Source of the DNA: Nectonema munidae
Lineage: Eukaryota; Nematomorpha; Nectonematoida; Nectonematidae
Length of the DNA stretch: 64,000 bases
Direction of reading: 5' to 3'
Assembly: GCA_030549495.1 (NCBI GenBank)
Contig: JAUIRK010000936.1
Span: forward strand, 124,001 to 188,000
Below are positions 1-11,604 of the stretch, one piece after another. The position numbers and the translations under genes are program-made. Under the pieces are notes generated by a model. That model was not told the origin of the DNA, did no database searches, and worked only from the letters and a program-made list of their open reading frames with translations. The stretch's first letter is position 1; each line of letters opens with the position of its first letter.

Positions 1-1017
1 GAAGTATTGCCTGTTTGTATTCTTTTTTAAGAGTAGAATGGATTGAGATGATTAAGGGAATAGGAGATTTTCGTAGGGTTTTGATAATTCGTTTTAGATT
101 ATTTTTTATTGCATTCAACTCGGGTGTCCAGAAATAGGCATGTTTTCTTTTAGGAAATGGGTTGATAGGAGTGGAGGATAAGATGGAATGTGAGGCATGA
201 TCATTGATGGATAGTGCAGCTTTATCGATGAATGTGGGAGAGGAGAGAGATGTTAATGTTGGGAGTGAATTGTTGAGGATGTTGAGATATGTAAGCCAGT
301 GAGTAGTGTTCTTTTTTAAAGTGTTGTTATAGTTTTTGATGGTTGTAGTGTTTATGAGAAGTTGAAATGTTATGAAGGAGTAATCTGAAGCTGATGGGAT
401 GTCCGAGATTGACCAATTAGATATTAGATTGAGAGTGTTTGAAGTGGTTATTGTGAGGTCAATGTGAGATGTGTATTCTTCGTTGTTACACGAGCGTTGG
501 TATGTAGGGTTTTTAGAGTTCTCAGAGAGATATAGGTGTTCGAGCATAAGAAATTGATGACTTGTTGCCCTCGTGGATTTTCTTTGTGGTCCCAGATGTG
601 TGATCGAGCGTTGCAATCGGTGGAGATAATTAAATGATATGTAGACGGGAGTGTGGATGTTGCAAGTGTTAGTGATTGGGAGAAATCAGAGGGGATGACT
701 ATTGGGTTAGAGGGAGGATAGTAAAGGGTTGCGAAAAGAAGAGGGTGAGGTTTGGTGTGTACAAGAACAAAGTAAAAATTGTTGGAAGAGAATCGTGGTA
801 ATGGTGTGTGGTGAACGGTTGATTTTATGAAGATGCATGCTGAATAAAAGGATAAAGGTGACGTGTGATATAGTAAGTAATTTGGTATATTAGAAGAGAG
901 ATTTGCATATGGTTCGTTAATAAATATAACATCAAAGGAGTTTGAAATTAGAATGTTATATAGGTTTGTCCAAGCGGCATTAGAGTGGTTGAGGTTTATA
1001 TGAAGAAAATTTAGCAT
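1..1017 (-). pseudogene. LINE ORF2, apurinic endonuclease domain (partial, frameshifted)
   Basis: From the ATG at 1017 the frame gives an exonuclease/endonuclease/phosphatase fold with family landmarks: LHINLNHSNAAW at the N-terminus, DVIFINEPY about residue 29, and DCNARSHIWDH about residue 133, matching the D-x-NARS-x-x-W motif of LINE endonucleases. The frame stops at 448. The homologous continuation (EEYTSHIDLTIT, then W-x-I-x-D-x-P-x-x-SDY) is in a different frame from about 550 leftward and stays open to the window edge, so there is at least one frameshift near 545-555. In intact elements this domain nicks the target DNA to prime reverse transcription. The reverse transcriptase lies beyond position 1. 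Confidence 0.8.
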
Positions 1018-2079
1018 AGGACTTTGCTTATTAGAAGGTTGTGTTCATTTTGGATATGTTGTGCGTGTTGAATTTGGAATGCGCAATGTTTGGATGTAGC
1101 GTTGTGGTGATTGTGACAATTAAAGCATGAGAGTTTTGTGGAATCATTTTTGAAGATGTATTCCGATATAGAGTGGCCTCGATTTCCGCAATGATCGCAA
1201 TTTGGTGATGCAGCTTTGCATTTATTCGTTGAGTGATTGTGTTTTAGGCATTTCTGTCATTGGTGATGTAATGGTTTTGCTAAGGTTAGAGTGAGAATGT
1301 GATGGTCAAATATGAGTATAGGAGATTTAAGTAGGTGTTTAAAAATGTTAGGGTTGCTAGGTTCTAATATAGCACTATAAGAGAAGGTTCCTGTGTTACC
1401 AGCTTGGCGATTAAGGGTGCCAATATTTTTTAGGTTTAGATTTTCATTAGCAATGGTTGCAGAAAGAGAAGAAAATGGTGTGGTTATAGGTATGCTTCTG
1501 AGTAGGAAACGAGGTTTGAGGATAGGTAAATCTTCGGATTTAATTCCGTTGTTGTGAAGTGTTTGATGGTCTAGTGCTTTTTCTTCAGGTTTTGAAAATT
1601 GGAAATAAATAGTGACACTATTTGAGGACCGTGTGTTAGAGATGGTAAGTGTGTTTTTATTAGTTTCTAAGTTTTTAACTATTTTTTGTCGGAAGGCAGC
1701 TTTTTCGACTTTAGAGTCAGAGGAAGTAGGGGGCTATTTTTAGAGTAAGCTTGCTATTTAGGGATGACTTGGCCTTAGGTGGAGAGGGTTTTTGTTTATC
1801 CTGAATGTTGTTGGATAAGCTAGGTGTGGTTATGGAGGAGACTTGTGCGTATGTAGATAATGAGGGGCATGGTTGAGTATGTGGGTGGTGAGTATGTGAG
1901 AGTTGTTTAATTTTGTTGCAATGTGCAAGAGTTACTTCATATTTAAGATTATTAAGGATGGTGAAATCTTCTGCATTTAGAGAGGAATTTGCTATGAATT
2001 CATTGAAGAGATTCGGTATTAATTGGGTAGAGGTAAGGTTTGGGGTATCATCGTGACGCGCACGTTTTGGGTTAGACAT
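1011..2079 (-). pseudogene. LINE ORF1 (Gag-like, zinc-knuckle protein), frameshifted
   Basis: The protein starts MSNPKRARHDD, and a first frame stays open for 120 codons (2079-1717). After a frame change near 1720-1730, continuing sequence can be read in another frame to the stop at 1011. Near its C-terminus (about 1090-1240) are closely spaced Cys and His residues, including a CDHCGNRGHS motif and a second CFNCHNHN-type group. These resemble the CCHC zinc knuckles of ORF1 proteins in the R1/I groups, although some ligand positions look changed. In the family this protein coats the element RNA. The ORF ends inside the ORF2 start codon region. An in-frame stop also lies before the first knuckle, so the copy is not expected to be functional. 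Confidence 0.7.
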
Positions 2080-2090
2080 GTGAAATAAGT

Positions 2091-5000
2091 GTGAGAGAAT
2101 GATATGATATAAAGATAAAAATTTTAACTCAAATTAGTAAAAGTATAATTAATAAAAGGTTCTGTTTGTAGATATTTCTCTAGGAGTAAATAATATTCGC
2201 CAATTTTAGAGGAAGCAAAAACAACGATAATGAAAGTATTACAAACACAGAAGGGTGTATTTGGGTAAAAAGTCTCACCCTATTTCATGTATTTTTTTAA
2301 ATAAATTCTAATAATAAAAAAACGCGTATTTTTTCAGCTTCTGCTGTATTTGCTTGGTGGGTTGGGCTACAGTGGCAGGAGTAACAGGACTGACTAGTGA
2401 GAAATGAAATACCTAAATTTTAGACGAGTCTGTGATTGGTTAATCTGAGTTAAGCAAAATGTGTTCTATATATTGTATTAAATTTGCTAAAGTGTTTGGG
2501 ATAATGGCTGTTGCAAGATGTCATATAATAAGGCTTGAGTGTTTTTCAAGCAAAAAATTGCAAATATGCTTATAACTTATATTGTACTTTTACATGTTAT
2601 TTTACAAAAATAATTCTAAATTTCCATAAATGGAAGTTTCCAATTCGGTTTCTGTAAATTTGCGTAAAAAGACGTGCCACTTTTAATTGACTTTTCCAAA
2701 GCTTTCAACTCTCATTTTTATTTCTTAAACCAAAGTGTTAATGTTTCGATGGCAAATCCTTTTAGATGATAATGATATCTATGTTTCGATGCACAATTAT
2801 ATCTTTAATGTGTGCATAATTGTTTCCTTAATCTTCGTCATCACTCTCCCAATAGAAAGCTTAAGGTCTCTCTTAAACAAAAGTCTGTCATTACTTCTTT
2901 ATGTATCATTTAAAGCTTACTTGATTGGTGTAAAAATAATTGTTTGAGAACAAAAATTGAGAAATATTATGCTATTATTTTTTGGTACTCCTATGAAGTT
3001 GATTCTTGCTTTATACTTTGAACAGTTTATTTCTCCAATCTGGTATCTTAAAAATACAGGATTAATATTATTTGAATTTATTGTACTCTTGAATGGATTC
3101 TTACCTTCATTTTTCAATCCCTTTTCAATTTTAACTTTCAGTCTAAACCTTAAATTTGACATAATTATCTTAATGCCTACATACAATTTTGACTAATAAC
3201 TATTTTAAGAATCTATAAAATAACGTTTCGCTTTATTGAAATATTTTTTTATTAAAGTGAGTGTATATTTTTTCCTATTACAATTTAAAAAAATTGATAG
3301 AAAATATTTTATTGATGCATATAACTTTTTGATTTATCATATCTGTGGCTTTATGACTTTTTGTTATTACTCCATGTTAATATACAAATATTTCTAACAC
3401 TCTTTTATTTTATCTATATATGTAGATAAAATGGGGCTAAGTCATCATGAATAAAGGAATGGAATAAATTAATATGAAGGTAAACTTTTATTCATGAATA
3501 AAACAACATACTTTTAAAGATAAATATTCGACCACTATGGTCATAAATAGATCATCAAATCATTGGAAAAATCTTTGATAATCTGTTGATGACTATAGTT
3601 GTCTAAAAGTTATCTTTAAATGTTTTTAATTTTTTTTTTTTAATATTTTTTTCTACAATATTCTGTTCCAAATTATTTAATTGACCCACTTTTTTTTAAA
3701 CCTTAATCTTTTCTGATACTTTTACAAAGTAATTCTTTCCTAATATCTGATTTTTGTTATTTTGTAAAACTTTTAGAGTTCATAATTATTCAAGACAAAA
3801 AAGGTCTATTTCTATCCCTGTAACTATTAAATTCCAAAAATTAATCTTATAATTATCTTTTATTTCTTTAACAATCATTTGATTACCCCATTCTATTTTT
3901 TGGAAGGTATTTATTTAGAACCAATAGTAGATCGTCTTTGACCAAGAATTAGAAATAAATGAAAAACGCATTAAATTTTTATATATGATATACGAAAAGT
4001 TTGATTAACTGCTATTTATATTTTTAATACAAAGAAACGTATTTACAGACATAAATACTTTTTTTCGCTTTTATATTTGCAAAATTCTACATCATGATCA
4101 ATATTTTTGACGGTTTTATTTTCTATAATTAGCTCGTAAAGTTCAAAAATGCTTGAAATAGTAAATTTGTCACTGCTTCGGTTGAACCCCTAGGTCATTT
4201 ACGCCCAATGTTTTTTTTAAAAAACGCATACGATTGGTTTTTTCTTTGTAGTTTCTAAAATTATCTGCTTGTTGCGAACATAAATGAATTAACGTGCGGG
4301 GCCTAATTTATTTAAATCACTCAACTAAGCTTAAAATCGGCCTTGCTCTAACGAATGTAAAAGTATATATTATTTAAACCGATAGAGAAAAATATTATAT
4401 AGCTGACACAATTATTATACAACTAACAAACAAACAAACAAAATAGTTATTTATATCGGGTTGATGTTTTTGATCATATTTTTTCACTCTTTTCTATTCG
4501 TTGGTTGATTCTTTACTGCCAGAGGCCCTTCTTGTCTAACCCTCATAAGGTCGGATTTAGGAACGGCATTGAATTAAGCGATTTGCCTCTTTTAGTGGCT
4601 GGCTTTGGTCATTTGTTCAACCTTAAATATTTTTTCCTTCATTCAATGATTATACTTTGTTTCGGTTAAAAAAATTTTTTTTACATAGAAAAACTTATTC
4701 ATAAGGTGAAAATAAAAGGTCGATTGAACTTCCTGATTAGTTTTTATTCTTCATCGATGGTCAGATTTATAATTACCCGTTTTAGAATATTTTGGATCTA
4801 GTTCTCAATAATTCGCTCTGTCTCCGACTCCGACTCAAAATACTTAAAAACTTAAAATGTTTAACGCCAACTTTACTTTTAACTTCGACTAAAGAAAGGC
4901 CACTCCTTATGCTTACAAAAATATAACTACTTTTTTTTCATTATTTTAAAAGACTGACTCTTAAATTTCCTTTGATACCGAACCAGAATTTGATTCCTAT

Positions 5001-5851
5001 CCCCTTAATATCTCTGACTCTGAATCCACAACTCTGCCTAGAATAATATTTAATAACAGAAAAACGGCCAAATAAGTTTGAAAATTTCAACGAGGCTGTT
5101 TAATAAAAAAAAGAGTATATAACTGATATATATATATCGAAAGGTAAAAACTAACCCCATCTATCAAATTTCCTATATAAAAGGCTCATAAAAATTTAGC
5201 AAAAAAATTTAAATATTTATTTAAAAATTTTTTTTTAATTTTGCTGCTTCTTTCTCACTTCAAATAGATGCGCACCATCTCCAAATTATGTGAAGAAAGG
5301 GGGTAAAGATATCAATTAACAATAAAAAAAATTGGAAATTTTTTGAATGAAAAAAACATTCATTAATTTTCAGTTGTTCCTTCTTCTTAAAAAATGAAAA
5401 AATGTTTTATTGAGAAAAATAAATAATAAAAACATCCAAATTACATAACTTTTCTCAGGTAATTTCTATCAAAAATATAAAACAGAACTAAAGTTAGAAA
5501 ACTTGGTATTAGAATTTTTTCATTCTTTTTAGTGTATAAGAATAAGTGTAAGTTAGTTAGACTCTCAAAAAAGGGTATAAATAGGCAAACAAAAATAAAC
5601 AATAAATTAAGATTGCATTATTTCATTTTTCTCAGCATCATTGAAAAATAGTTTAAAAGCTAAATTGGTGCAAGCTACAAAAATCTACAAAAAGTAAAAT
5701 AACTTTTAACATTTTGCAATGATTTGCCTTTTATAATAATTTTAAGGAAAAAAAAGTCTATCATAAAAAGTTATAGAGCCTCAACAAAAACTAAAAAAAT
5801 TTACAGCATAACTTAAGTTTTTTGAAAACTAATTTGACGTATCCTCTACAA
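2091..5851. other. AT-rich non-coding stretch
   Basis: No supported gene. Short open frames on both strands at 2735-3196 overlap each other and match no family I know. A dispersed repeat copy lies at about 4128-4350; related sequence recurs at 12842-12965 with the shared string GCTTAAAA in the same context. An (AACA)n run sits at 4426-4441. The rest is A/T-homopolymer-rich. Confidence 0.6.
4128..4350 (+). repeat. Dispersed repeat, copy 1 (unknown family)
   Basis: This stretch shares ordered blocks with 12842-12965: AATTAGCTCGTAAA against AGTTAGCTCTTAAA, then ATGCTTGAAATAGTAA against ATGCATCAAATAGTAA, then AAGCTTAAAATCGG against AGGCTTAAAACCGG. Spacing differs by an insertion in this copy. 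No coding capacity or termini were recognised. Confidence 0.45.
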
Positions 5852-7529
5852 CAAGGGTTGGGAACCTTTTTGACTAAAAGAGCCAAAAAACACATATTTT
5901 AAAATCTAATCCTCTGAGAGCCATATATATTTTTAAATAGTGAATACAACTAAATGGGTGTGAGAAGGACTGCTCACATGCATATGTAGAGCCAAACATG
6001 GTCAATACTGCATTGGATCCCAAGTATTTCCAAATCTTCATTCAGTGAGTTGAACTTCTTCACCCACATATATGTGGCCTTCAGGTCAGCAACTTCTATC
6101 TCAAAATCTTTGATAGAAACACCGGGGTGAAACTCAGATTGACTTTGTCCACAGCACACTCGTGTGGATAAGTGATGAACTTAAAAAGTCTAGCGTGCTC
6201 ACGAAATTACCCAAAGCGTGCTTTGAATGACTAGAGGAGATTAGATGTGAAGCCTGTTAGCTTCTGAAGATCAAAATGTTCAGCGGAGTTATCTACCGTG
6301 CACGCGTCTTTAAATTCTCTTAGTTTTTCAAAGTGCAGTAACGACCTGTTTCAATATCCACTTTAAAGATTTTTAACTTCTTTTCAAATGCAAAAACTGT
6401 TTGTTGAAGGGATAACACTGTATTTCTAACGTCTTGCATTTTGACATTGAGTTGGATGTTCAGTCATGTCCACAAGATAAAAAAACTTCAGGAGCCACTC
6501 ATTGTCTGAGAGCTCGGATTGTTCGGCGTCTTTCAATCGAAGAAAAGATCGGATTTAACTCATGCAAGCTGCAAAACGGCTAAGCACCTTCCCTCTTGAC
6601 AGCCAACGCTCATTGCTGTACAAAACAAGTCCAGGATAATTATTGCCAACTTCATCCCGCAATGCTTTAAACTGTGATCATTTAAAGCTCGGGCAACAAT
6701 AAAGTTCAAACCCAAAACATCACCTTACCAAGCTGCTTTTTACACATTTGCGCACAAAGTGCCTCCTGATTTAGAATGCTTGATTAGGAAAAAATATGCT
6801 GATATGATTTAGAATGCTTGATTTAGGATAATTTTGCAACAAATCCTCTGTTTTTCCCACCATGCACGGGCACCGTCAGTACACACAGAAAAGTTTATCC
6901 ATAGGTAAATTTTTTTCTTTAGCAAACTCCATGAAAGACTTGAATAAATCCTCCCTCCTCGTTGTTCCTTTCTGTGGCAAAACGGCAAGGCTTCCTCACG
7001 CAGTGTGTCACCTGCAACGTAACGTGCAATAATACTGAAGTGGGATAAATCACTAACATCTGTTGATTCATCCAAAGCAAGAGAAAAATATTTCGCTGCA
7101 TTTATGTCCTTCACTTGTTGTTCCTCCACTTGATTTGATATCATAATTGTACAATAGTTTTTGCTGACAGGCATTTCTTTTATCCTTTTCATTATATTGT
7201 CTTTATCCGAGAAGTCGTTAAAAAGTTCATTGGCCACACCAAGCATGAATGTTTTAACATATTCGCCATCTGTAAATAGCTTTCCGTTCCTCACAATTCC
7301 TAACGAACCAGCAAATTTAAAAAGCTGGCCTATGACTTTGTTGGGTCCATACACGGAGTTGCTGCTTAGCTTGCACTCTGGACAGTAGCTCTTGACAGCC
7401 TTCTTTCTGTTGATATGCATTATCGTGATACCTCCCTTTTTCCTGAAGGCCTCCTGATTTATCTGAGAGCCAGATGCAGTCATCAAAAGAGCCATGTCTG
7501 GCTCGCGAGCCATAGGTTCCCGACCCTTC
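5852..7529 (-). mobile_element. hAT transposon, transposase-bearing, decayed
   Basis: The left end CAAGGGTTGGGAACC and the right end (reverse complement GAAGGGTCGGGAACC) form imperfect terminal inverted repeats. The 8-bp flanks CTCTACAA (5844-5851) and GTCTACAG (7530-7537) agree at 6 of 8 bases, as expected for an old hAT target duplication. Inside, on the minus strand, lies a decayed transposase. The element ends where a tRNA-like SINE begins. Confidence 0.85.
5940..7513 (-). pseudogene. hAT transposase (GTF2IRD2/SCAND3-like group), broken
   Basis: The longest intact part (7513-6809, 234 codons) contains KLFTDGEYVKTFML, then INAAKYFSLALDESTDVSD, both typical of the domesticated-like hAT transposases annotated as GTF2IRD2-like or SCAN-domain-3-like proteins. 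The segment LDESTDV carries the first catalytic Asp region. Further left, in changing frames, homologous pieces continue: a VCTDGAR motif near 6870, an NFIVARALNDHSLK piece near 6690, and near 5990 a degenerate C-terminal dimerisation motif (FGSTYACEQSFS). The N-terminal BED zinc finger of this group is not seen. Several frame changes and stops mean it cannot give a full transposase. Confidence 0.8.
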
Positions 7530-7544
7530 GTCTACAGCATATTC

Positions 7545-7685
7545 TATGGGTGGTATGGCAGGTTGGTTGAGATGATAGAGTCAGTACGGAAGCCTCTGGA
7601 TTCGATTCCTCATGGATACCAATTTGATCATAGACATAAGCGGTACATCAGTGCCTTGTCAATGGAAATACACCCGCTGTGAGGC
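7545..7685 (+). mobile_element. tRNA-derived SINE (fragment)
   Basis: An A-box-like TGGCAGGTTGG (7556-7566) is followed 31 bp later by a B-box-like GGATTCGATTCC (7598-7609), the internal promoter arrangement of tRNA-derived SINEs. A body without tRNA character continues to about 7685. It abuts the right end of the hAT element. A real tRNA gene is unlikely because no paired acceptor stem was found. Confidence 0.6.
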
Positions 7686-8439
7686 ATAAAGAATGAGAGT
7701 TTATTTGATATTTTCAAGTTTTTCTAACCATCAAAAGCCAACGTTGAAGTAGCTAACCCTTATCGGGTGATTTGGTAACGCTTGTATTTTTTACATTTTG
7801 TAAGGAATTATAGTATATAAAAAATGGTAGTTTAATCACTTTTCATAAAATTATTTAAGTCTTAAAAACACAAAATCCTTAAAAAAAAGTATTTAAACAA
7901 ACATAAATCATAGTATAAACAAGAAAATGATTGCTTTTTTTTGACTATTTCTTGGTCTATAAATAAAATTCGGACAGCTGTCATAACCTTTTATTAAACA
8001 AATTGAGCATTTTTGCTACTGAATAGTTAGTCAAAATATTCATTCTCAAATAGCTATTGAAAAAAAATTTCTTAACGAAAAAATTAAAGTTTTCAAATGT
8101 TACAAAATGTAACAAACGTACTGATAAAGATTAAGTGACCTCTGTTGAAAAATTTTTTAACGCGAGTCTGACAATATTCATTGATATAACATTGTAACGA
8201 TTGAAGACTATTTTTCTATCATTTAAAAACAAACAAATTTTCATTTTTGCAAAATGTTTGGTGTATTGATGGAACTAAATTTTTACCAAAAATCTCTTTA
8301 ATTAATTTGAATAGCTGAACTTTGGTATCGTGAAAAAAGGTTCTGAAAATATTGAACTTATATTCCGCTAAAAACTAGTTTCTAATGAGATAAAATAGAA
8401 TTATCTTTAATTTAACTTTAAATACAAATGAGAGAGAAG
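7686..8439. other. AT-rich non-coding stretch
   Basis: I see nothing that supports a gene or a defined repeat here; A and T runs dominate. Confidence 0.5.
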
Positions 8440-8626
8440 CAGTGGCGTAGCTAGAAAAAAGTTGATAGGGGGAGGGCACAATTTAAAAACTTAAAAAACT
8501 TGAGCAACATTATTTATACTTTCTTGATCTTTTCATTGGAGAAATTTTCGAAAACTGATATCGCATAAAGTGCATGGGGGCACCGGGGGACACGGCTCCT
8601 CATGTCCCAGCCTAGCTACGCCACTG
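8440..8626. mobile_element. hAT MITE (187 bp)
   Basis: Ends are CAGTGGCGTAGCTAG and its near-perfect inverted copy CTAGCTACGCCACTG. Flanks GAGAGAAG (8432-8439) and CAGAGAAG (8627-8634) match at 7 of 8 bases. No coding capacity. This terminal sequence is typical of short non-autonomous hAT elements. Confidence 0.9.
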
Positions 8627-9310
8627 CAGAGAAGAGAACTTAATGAGATAGGACAAGAGAAGAGAGCTTGAGTGAAAGATGAGAGATTGAATGAATGACA
8701 GAGGAGAGCTTGAGTTATTGAGTTTTAGCAGAGAAAGCTGAAGAAAAACAGAAGGAGACAGAAAGAGAAAAAGAATCACTATGACAGAAAAAGATGAGAA
8801 AATCATCTCAAAAATACTACAAGGAGACACTGTGATAAACATTGCTTACTTATTGTGTGCATATTGAAACAATGGATTATTATTATTATATAGCTCTCAC
8901 ATTGTTTGTAAAATATTTTTGATAGAAATTTCAGAGCAGCTTGGCATGATGTTTGACTCGAAAGTCTGCATTCCCTCTTTTATTTTCTTATGTCTCTATC
9001 TCTTATACTCTTACTCTCTATCTCTTTCATGTTTGTTAGAGTAGATATCTACTGCTCTTTAGAAATCAACTTCCAAATGTGCCTGATATATGCATCTTCT
9101 ATCTTTGTATTTTTCAATTTAATTTTCTGGAACCATCTGCTTATAAAGACACATCACTCATGACCATGTATAAAATGGCTATTTAACAATGGCAAACTGA
9201 TTGAGGACGGGAATATAAGAAAGTGTATACATTTATATATTTCAAAGAGTTTCAGATGGGCAAAATAAATCCCAGAGGAGCTAGTTTACCTTGCACCCTA
9301 TCGATGGGCT
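8627..9310. other. Non-coding stretch, purine-rich left part
   Basis: The first 200 bases are GA-rich (repeated GAGAG/AGAAA), which produces an artefactual open frame on the minus strand at 8612-8842. No gene supported. Confidence 0.5.
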
Positions 9311-9926
9311 GGTGCCTGGTCAAAACGTCCGAAATGCCAAACGTCCAAAACCAAAAGGTCCGAAAATTAGATTAAGAGTATCTGAACCCTAAAAAACATT
9401 TTTTTTCGAGAATCAAAATTGTTGTGGAAAATAACTGAAAAATTGAGCACAAACCTTTTTTTATTTAAAAAAATTCTATTTTTAGTTTAAAACTTTACAC
9501 ATTTTGGATTTAAATGAAAAATGCACTATAATGAAGCGTGTCTTTTTACTGGAATAGATAAAAATTCATTCTAATCTGAAACTGAAATATGGACAAAACT
9601 TTTCAATATAATTTAAAAAAGCTTATTTTATATAAAAATTTAAAATAAAAGTCTCAGACCAATACAATCCAGTGATGGAACTACATATTACCAACTTTGA
9701 CGAGTAAGAGCGTGTTGAAATTATGCAAAGCTTTGGTTCGTTATCAGATAGATAAGTTCGACATGAAATACTTGAAAACATAAGAAATCAAACAGGCATG
9801 AAGGATTATACTAAAAAATTTCTTTTTGTGAGGTTATGATTTCTATAAATTTTTGTTTTCGCACCTTTTGGTTTCGGACGTTTTGGTTATGGACGTTTTG
9901 GTTTTCGGACGCTTTGACTATGAACC
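9311..9926. mobile_element. MULE-like MITE with modular inverted ends (616 bp)
   Basis: The left end (GGTGCCTGGTCAAAACGTCC...) and the inverted right end (GGTTCATAGTCAAAGCGTCC...) stay similar for more than 50 bp. Both ends are made of a repeated module of the type AACGTCCGAAAACCAA. The flanking direct repeat is CGATGGGCT at 9302-9310 and 9926-9934; the first base may belong to the element, giving 8 or 9 bp. No open frame inside. Its GGT...ACC termini match the full MULE at 39078-41350. Confidence 0.85.
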
Positions 9927-10984
9927 GATGGGCTTGGTTAAGAAATTTATAGGGATAAACATTTTAAGCTTTAAATTATAGAGTTCTTATATAGTTATGT
10001 GCAATAAAAATATTCGCCTCGCTAAAAATGCATGGATTCTTATTCAAATGTGGCTACATTACTGCCTCTGATCAAATATAGCTCAAATGTGCATTACTAT
10101 AACAAAGAAGTGGACGTTAGTGAAAAAAAAGATTTTAAATATTCATTATAAGACTTAACCTTAAAACAAGCAAAGTAATATCGAAAATCTACTCAGAAGA
10201 ACAAGTCGTATACATACTATAAAGAAGATATATAAACTTTTGCTATATTTTTTGATGCTTTTTGGCACCCTAGAAATCACATTGGGGGGGGGGGCGTCGC
10301 CCCCTCCTCTCGGTGCGCCGCTGACAAAAATAGTAGTGGTCCTCGCTTTCTCTCTCTTCCTTATCTCAATGTTCATCAATTAGTAAAAGTCAAAACCTTT
10401 CCATTCCATAGTGCAAAAATATTTCACTCAGTTCTCCAAAAACATTCAAAGTGCTTGCTTATTTTTTCTACACACACCAGGTTCTTCGCTGCACCATCTG
10501 ACCTGGTAGGTTCTCGCATTTATTCAAGGTCAGTTTAATCAATCAAGACTCAATAAATTGTAAACTGAAAGTTCTAGAATTTTTTTAAGTTCACTAAAAT
10601 TTTTCCATTTTCATAAATTAAATATTACAAAATGATCTGAATGCCTTATGAGTTTTCAATTTTGTAATTGCCTGTATTGCATCCAATGAGAAATAATCTT
10701 CGATCGTTGTTCATATGATAAGAATGGAGCCCAGGATGTCTGGATCAATACCAAACGCTTTCATTGCTACAGCATCTCCTGCAGCCAAATTTTAGTTTAC
10801 AGAGGTTCAAAGACTGAACAGGAAAAAAACAAAATGTCTCAATTGTATATAATTGATTAGAAGTTTTTTCAAGGTAAACTATACCCCTCGAAAATTTTTT
10901 TAAATATTATTTCTTTAGTTCAAAATTTAGAGTCTCAAAAAATAGGAAAGAAATTTTCCACTTTAAAATCTTTTACTTTTGCTA
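9927..10984. other. Non-coding stretch with a G-rich MITE-like end
   Basis: A run of about 12 G followed by CGTCGCCCCCTCC and GGTGCGCCGCTG (about 10284-10323) looks like the right end of a GC-tipped MITE, but I could not find its left end. The rest is AT-rich with no supported gene. Confidence 0.45.
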
Positions 10985-11604
10985 AGAAATAAATCTTCTG
11001 TTGATCTTTTGCGGGGGTTTGGGGTCGGTGGTGCGTGAGCGGCCCAGCCAAACAACCCCGAAACCAGAGGATATATCGAAAATACTATATTTGTGGGTTT
11101 TTACGTTTTGTTTTCTTTTTCTTTTCCTTTTTTCGGGAAGGCGGGAAATGGTTCCGTGGTTGCTTTGTCTCTGGGGGCAAAAGGGTTTACGGCGGGGCAG
11201 CTTTGTTGAAGGGGTGTCGGCCCCCTTGGGGCAAACTGGGGTCCCGGTCTGTGGGTGGTTGTGCTGGGGGGGGCCGTCTTTTGTGTTTTCGTCATGGTTT
11301 ACCCTTTCCGGTTTGTTGTTCCTCGGTCCGGTTTCCCGGAAATCGATGAACGGTTCCGTGTCTTTCATATCAGGGGTTAGACCCTCTCTTTTCTCTCGCT
11401 TATCCGGCTTGTTTGCGGGGGGTTCTTCCCCGAAATTTTGTTGAAGATTGACGGGCTTTTTTTTTTCAGGTTGTTTTTGTTGCGTTTTGCCTACGTGTCT
11501 CGTCTTGCCCGTTGTCTTTTGTGTAATCAGTCTGTTGTTTTTGTATGCTGTTTGTCCTGTCCTTCTCCGTGAAGAGGTTGTGTTCCTTTGTTCTGAAAAC
11601 TAAA
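10982..11604 (-). CDS. Unassigned basic ORF in a GC-rich island (uncertain)
   Basis: About 207 codons stay open on the minus strand, from after a stop near 11605 to the stop at 10982. The predicted product is rich in Lys, Arg, Pro and Gln with no membrane segments (for example LPEKRKRKRKQN). A possible splice acceptor (TTTAGTTTTCAG) lies at its right edge. I recognise no domain. The base composition (about half G+C) is unlike the AT-rich surroundings, and a plus-strand frame is also open at 11001-11444, so the opening could be a by-product of composition. It may be part of an unknown mobile element, an exon of a disordered protein, or non-coding. Confidence 0.2.

Larger units (their letters stand above)
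1..2090 (-). mobile_element. Non-LTR retrotransposon (LINE, R1/I-like), 5' part, broken
   Basis: Two minus-strand reading frames lie in LINE order: a nucleic-acid-binding ORF1 (about 2079 to 1011) followed by an ORF2 that starts with an endonuclease domain (1017 to the window edge). The element reads leftward, so the reverse transcriptase and 3' end lie outside the window. The two ORFs overlap at the bases ATGCTAA (1017-1011): ORF1 ends ...TGC TAA and ORF2 starts ATG CTA. The first ORF2 residues (LHINLNHSNAAW, then DVIFINEPY) resemble R1-clade elements, which are mostly known from arthropods. The 5' end is not defined; I place it just upstream of the ORF1 start. The plus strand here is poor in C because the coding strand is A/C-rich. 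Confidence 0.85.

Noticed and set aside
2735-3196. Paired open frames on both strands
   Set aside because: Mutually overlapping, very AT-rich and unlike any known protein.
7556-7620. Functional tRNA gene
   Set aside because: A and B boxes are present but no acceptor or anticodon stems could be paired.
8612-8842. Minus-strand frame rich in Ser, Leu and Phe
   Set aside because: Produced by a GA-rich simple-sequence stretch.
11001-11444. Plus-strand gene in the GC-rich block
   Set aside because: Open only because the block is poor in A; low-complexity residues and no family match; the minus frame is at least as long.
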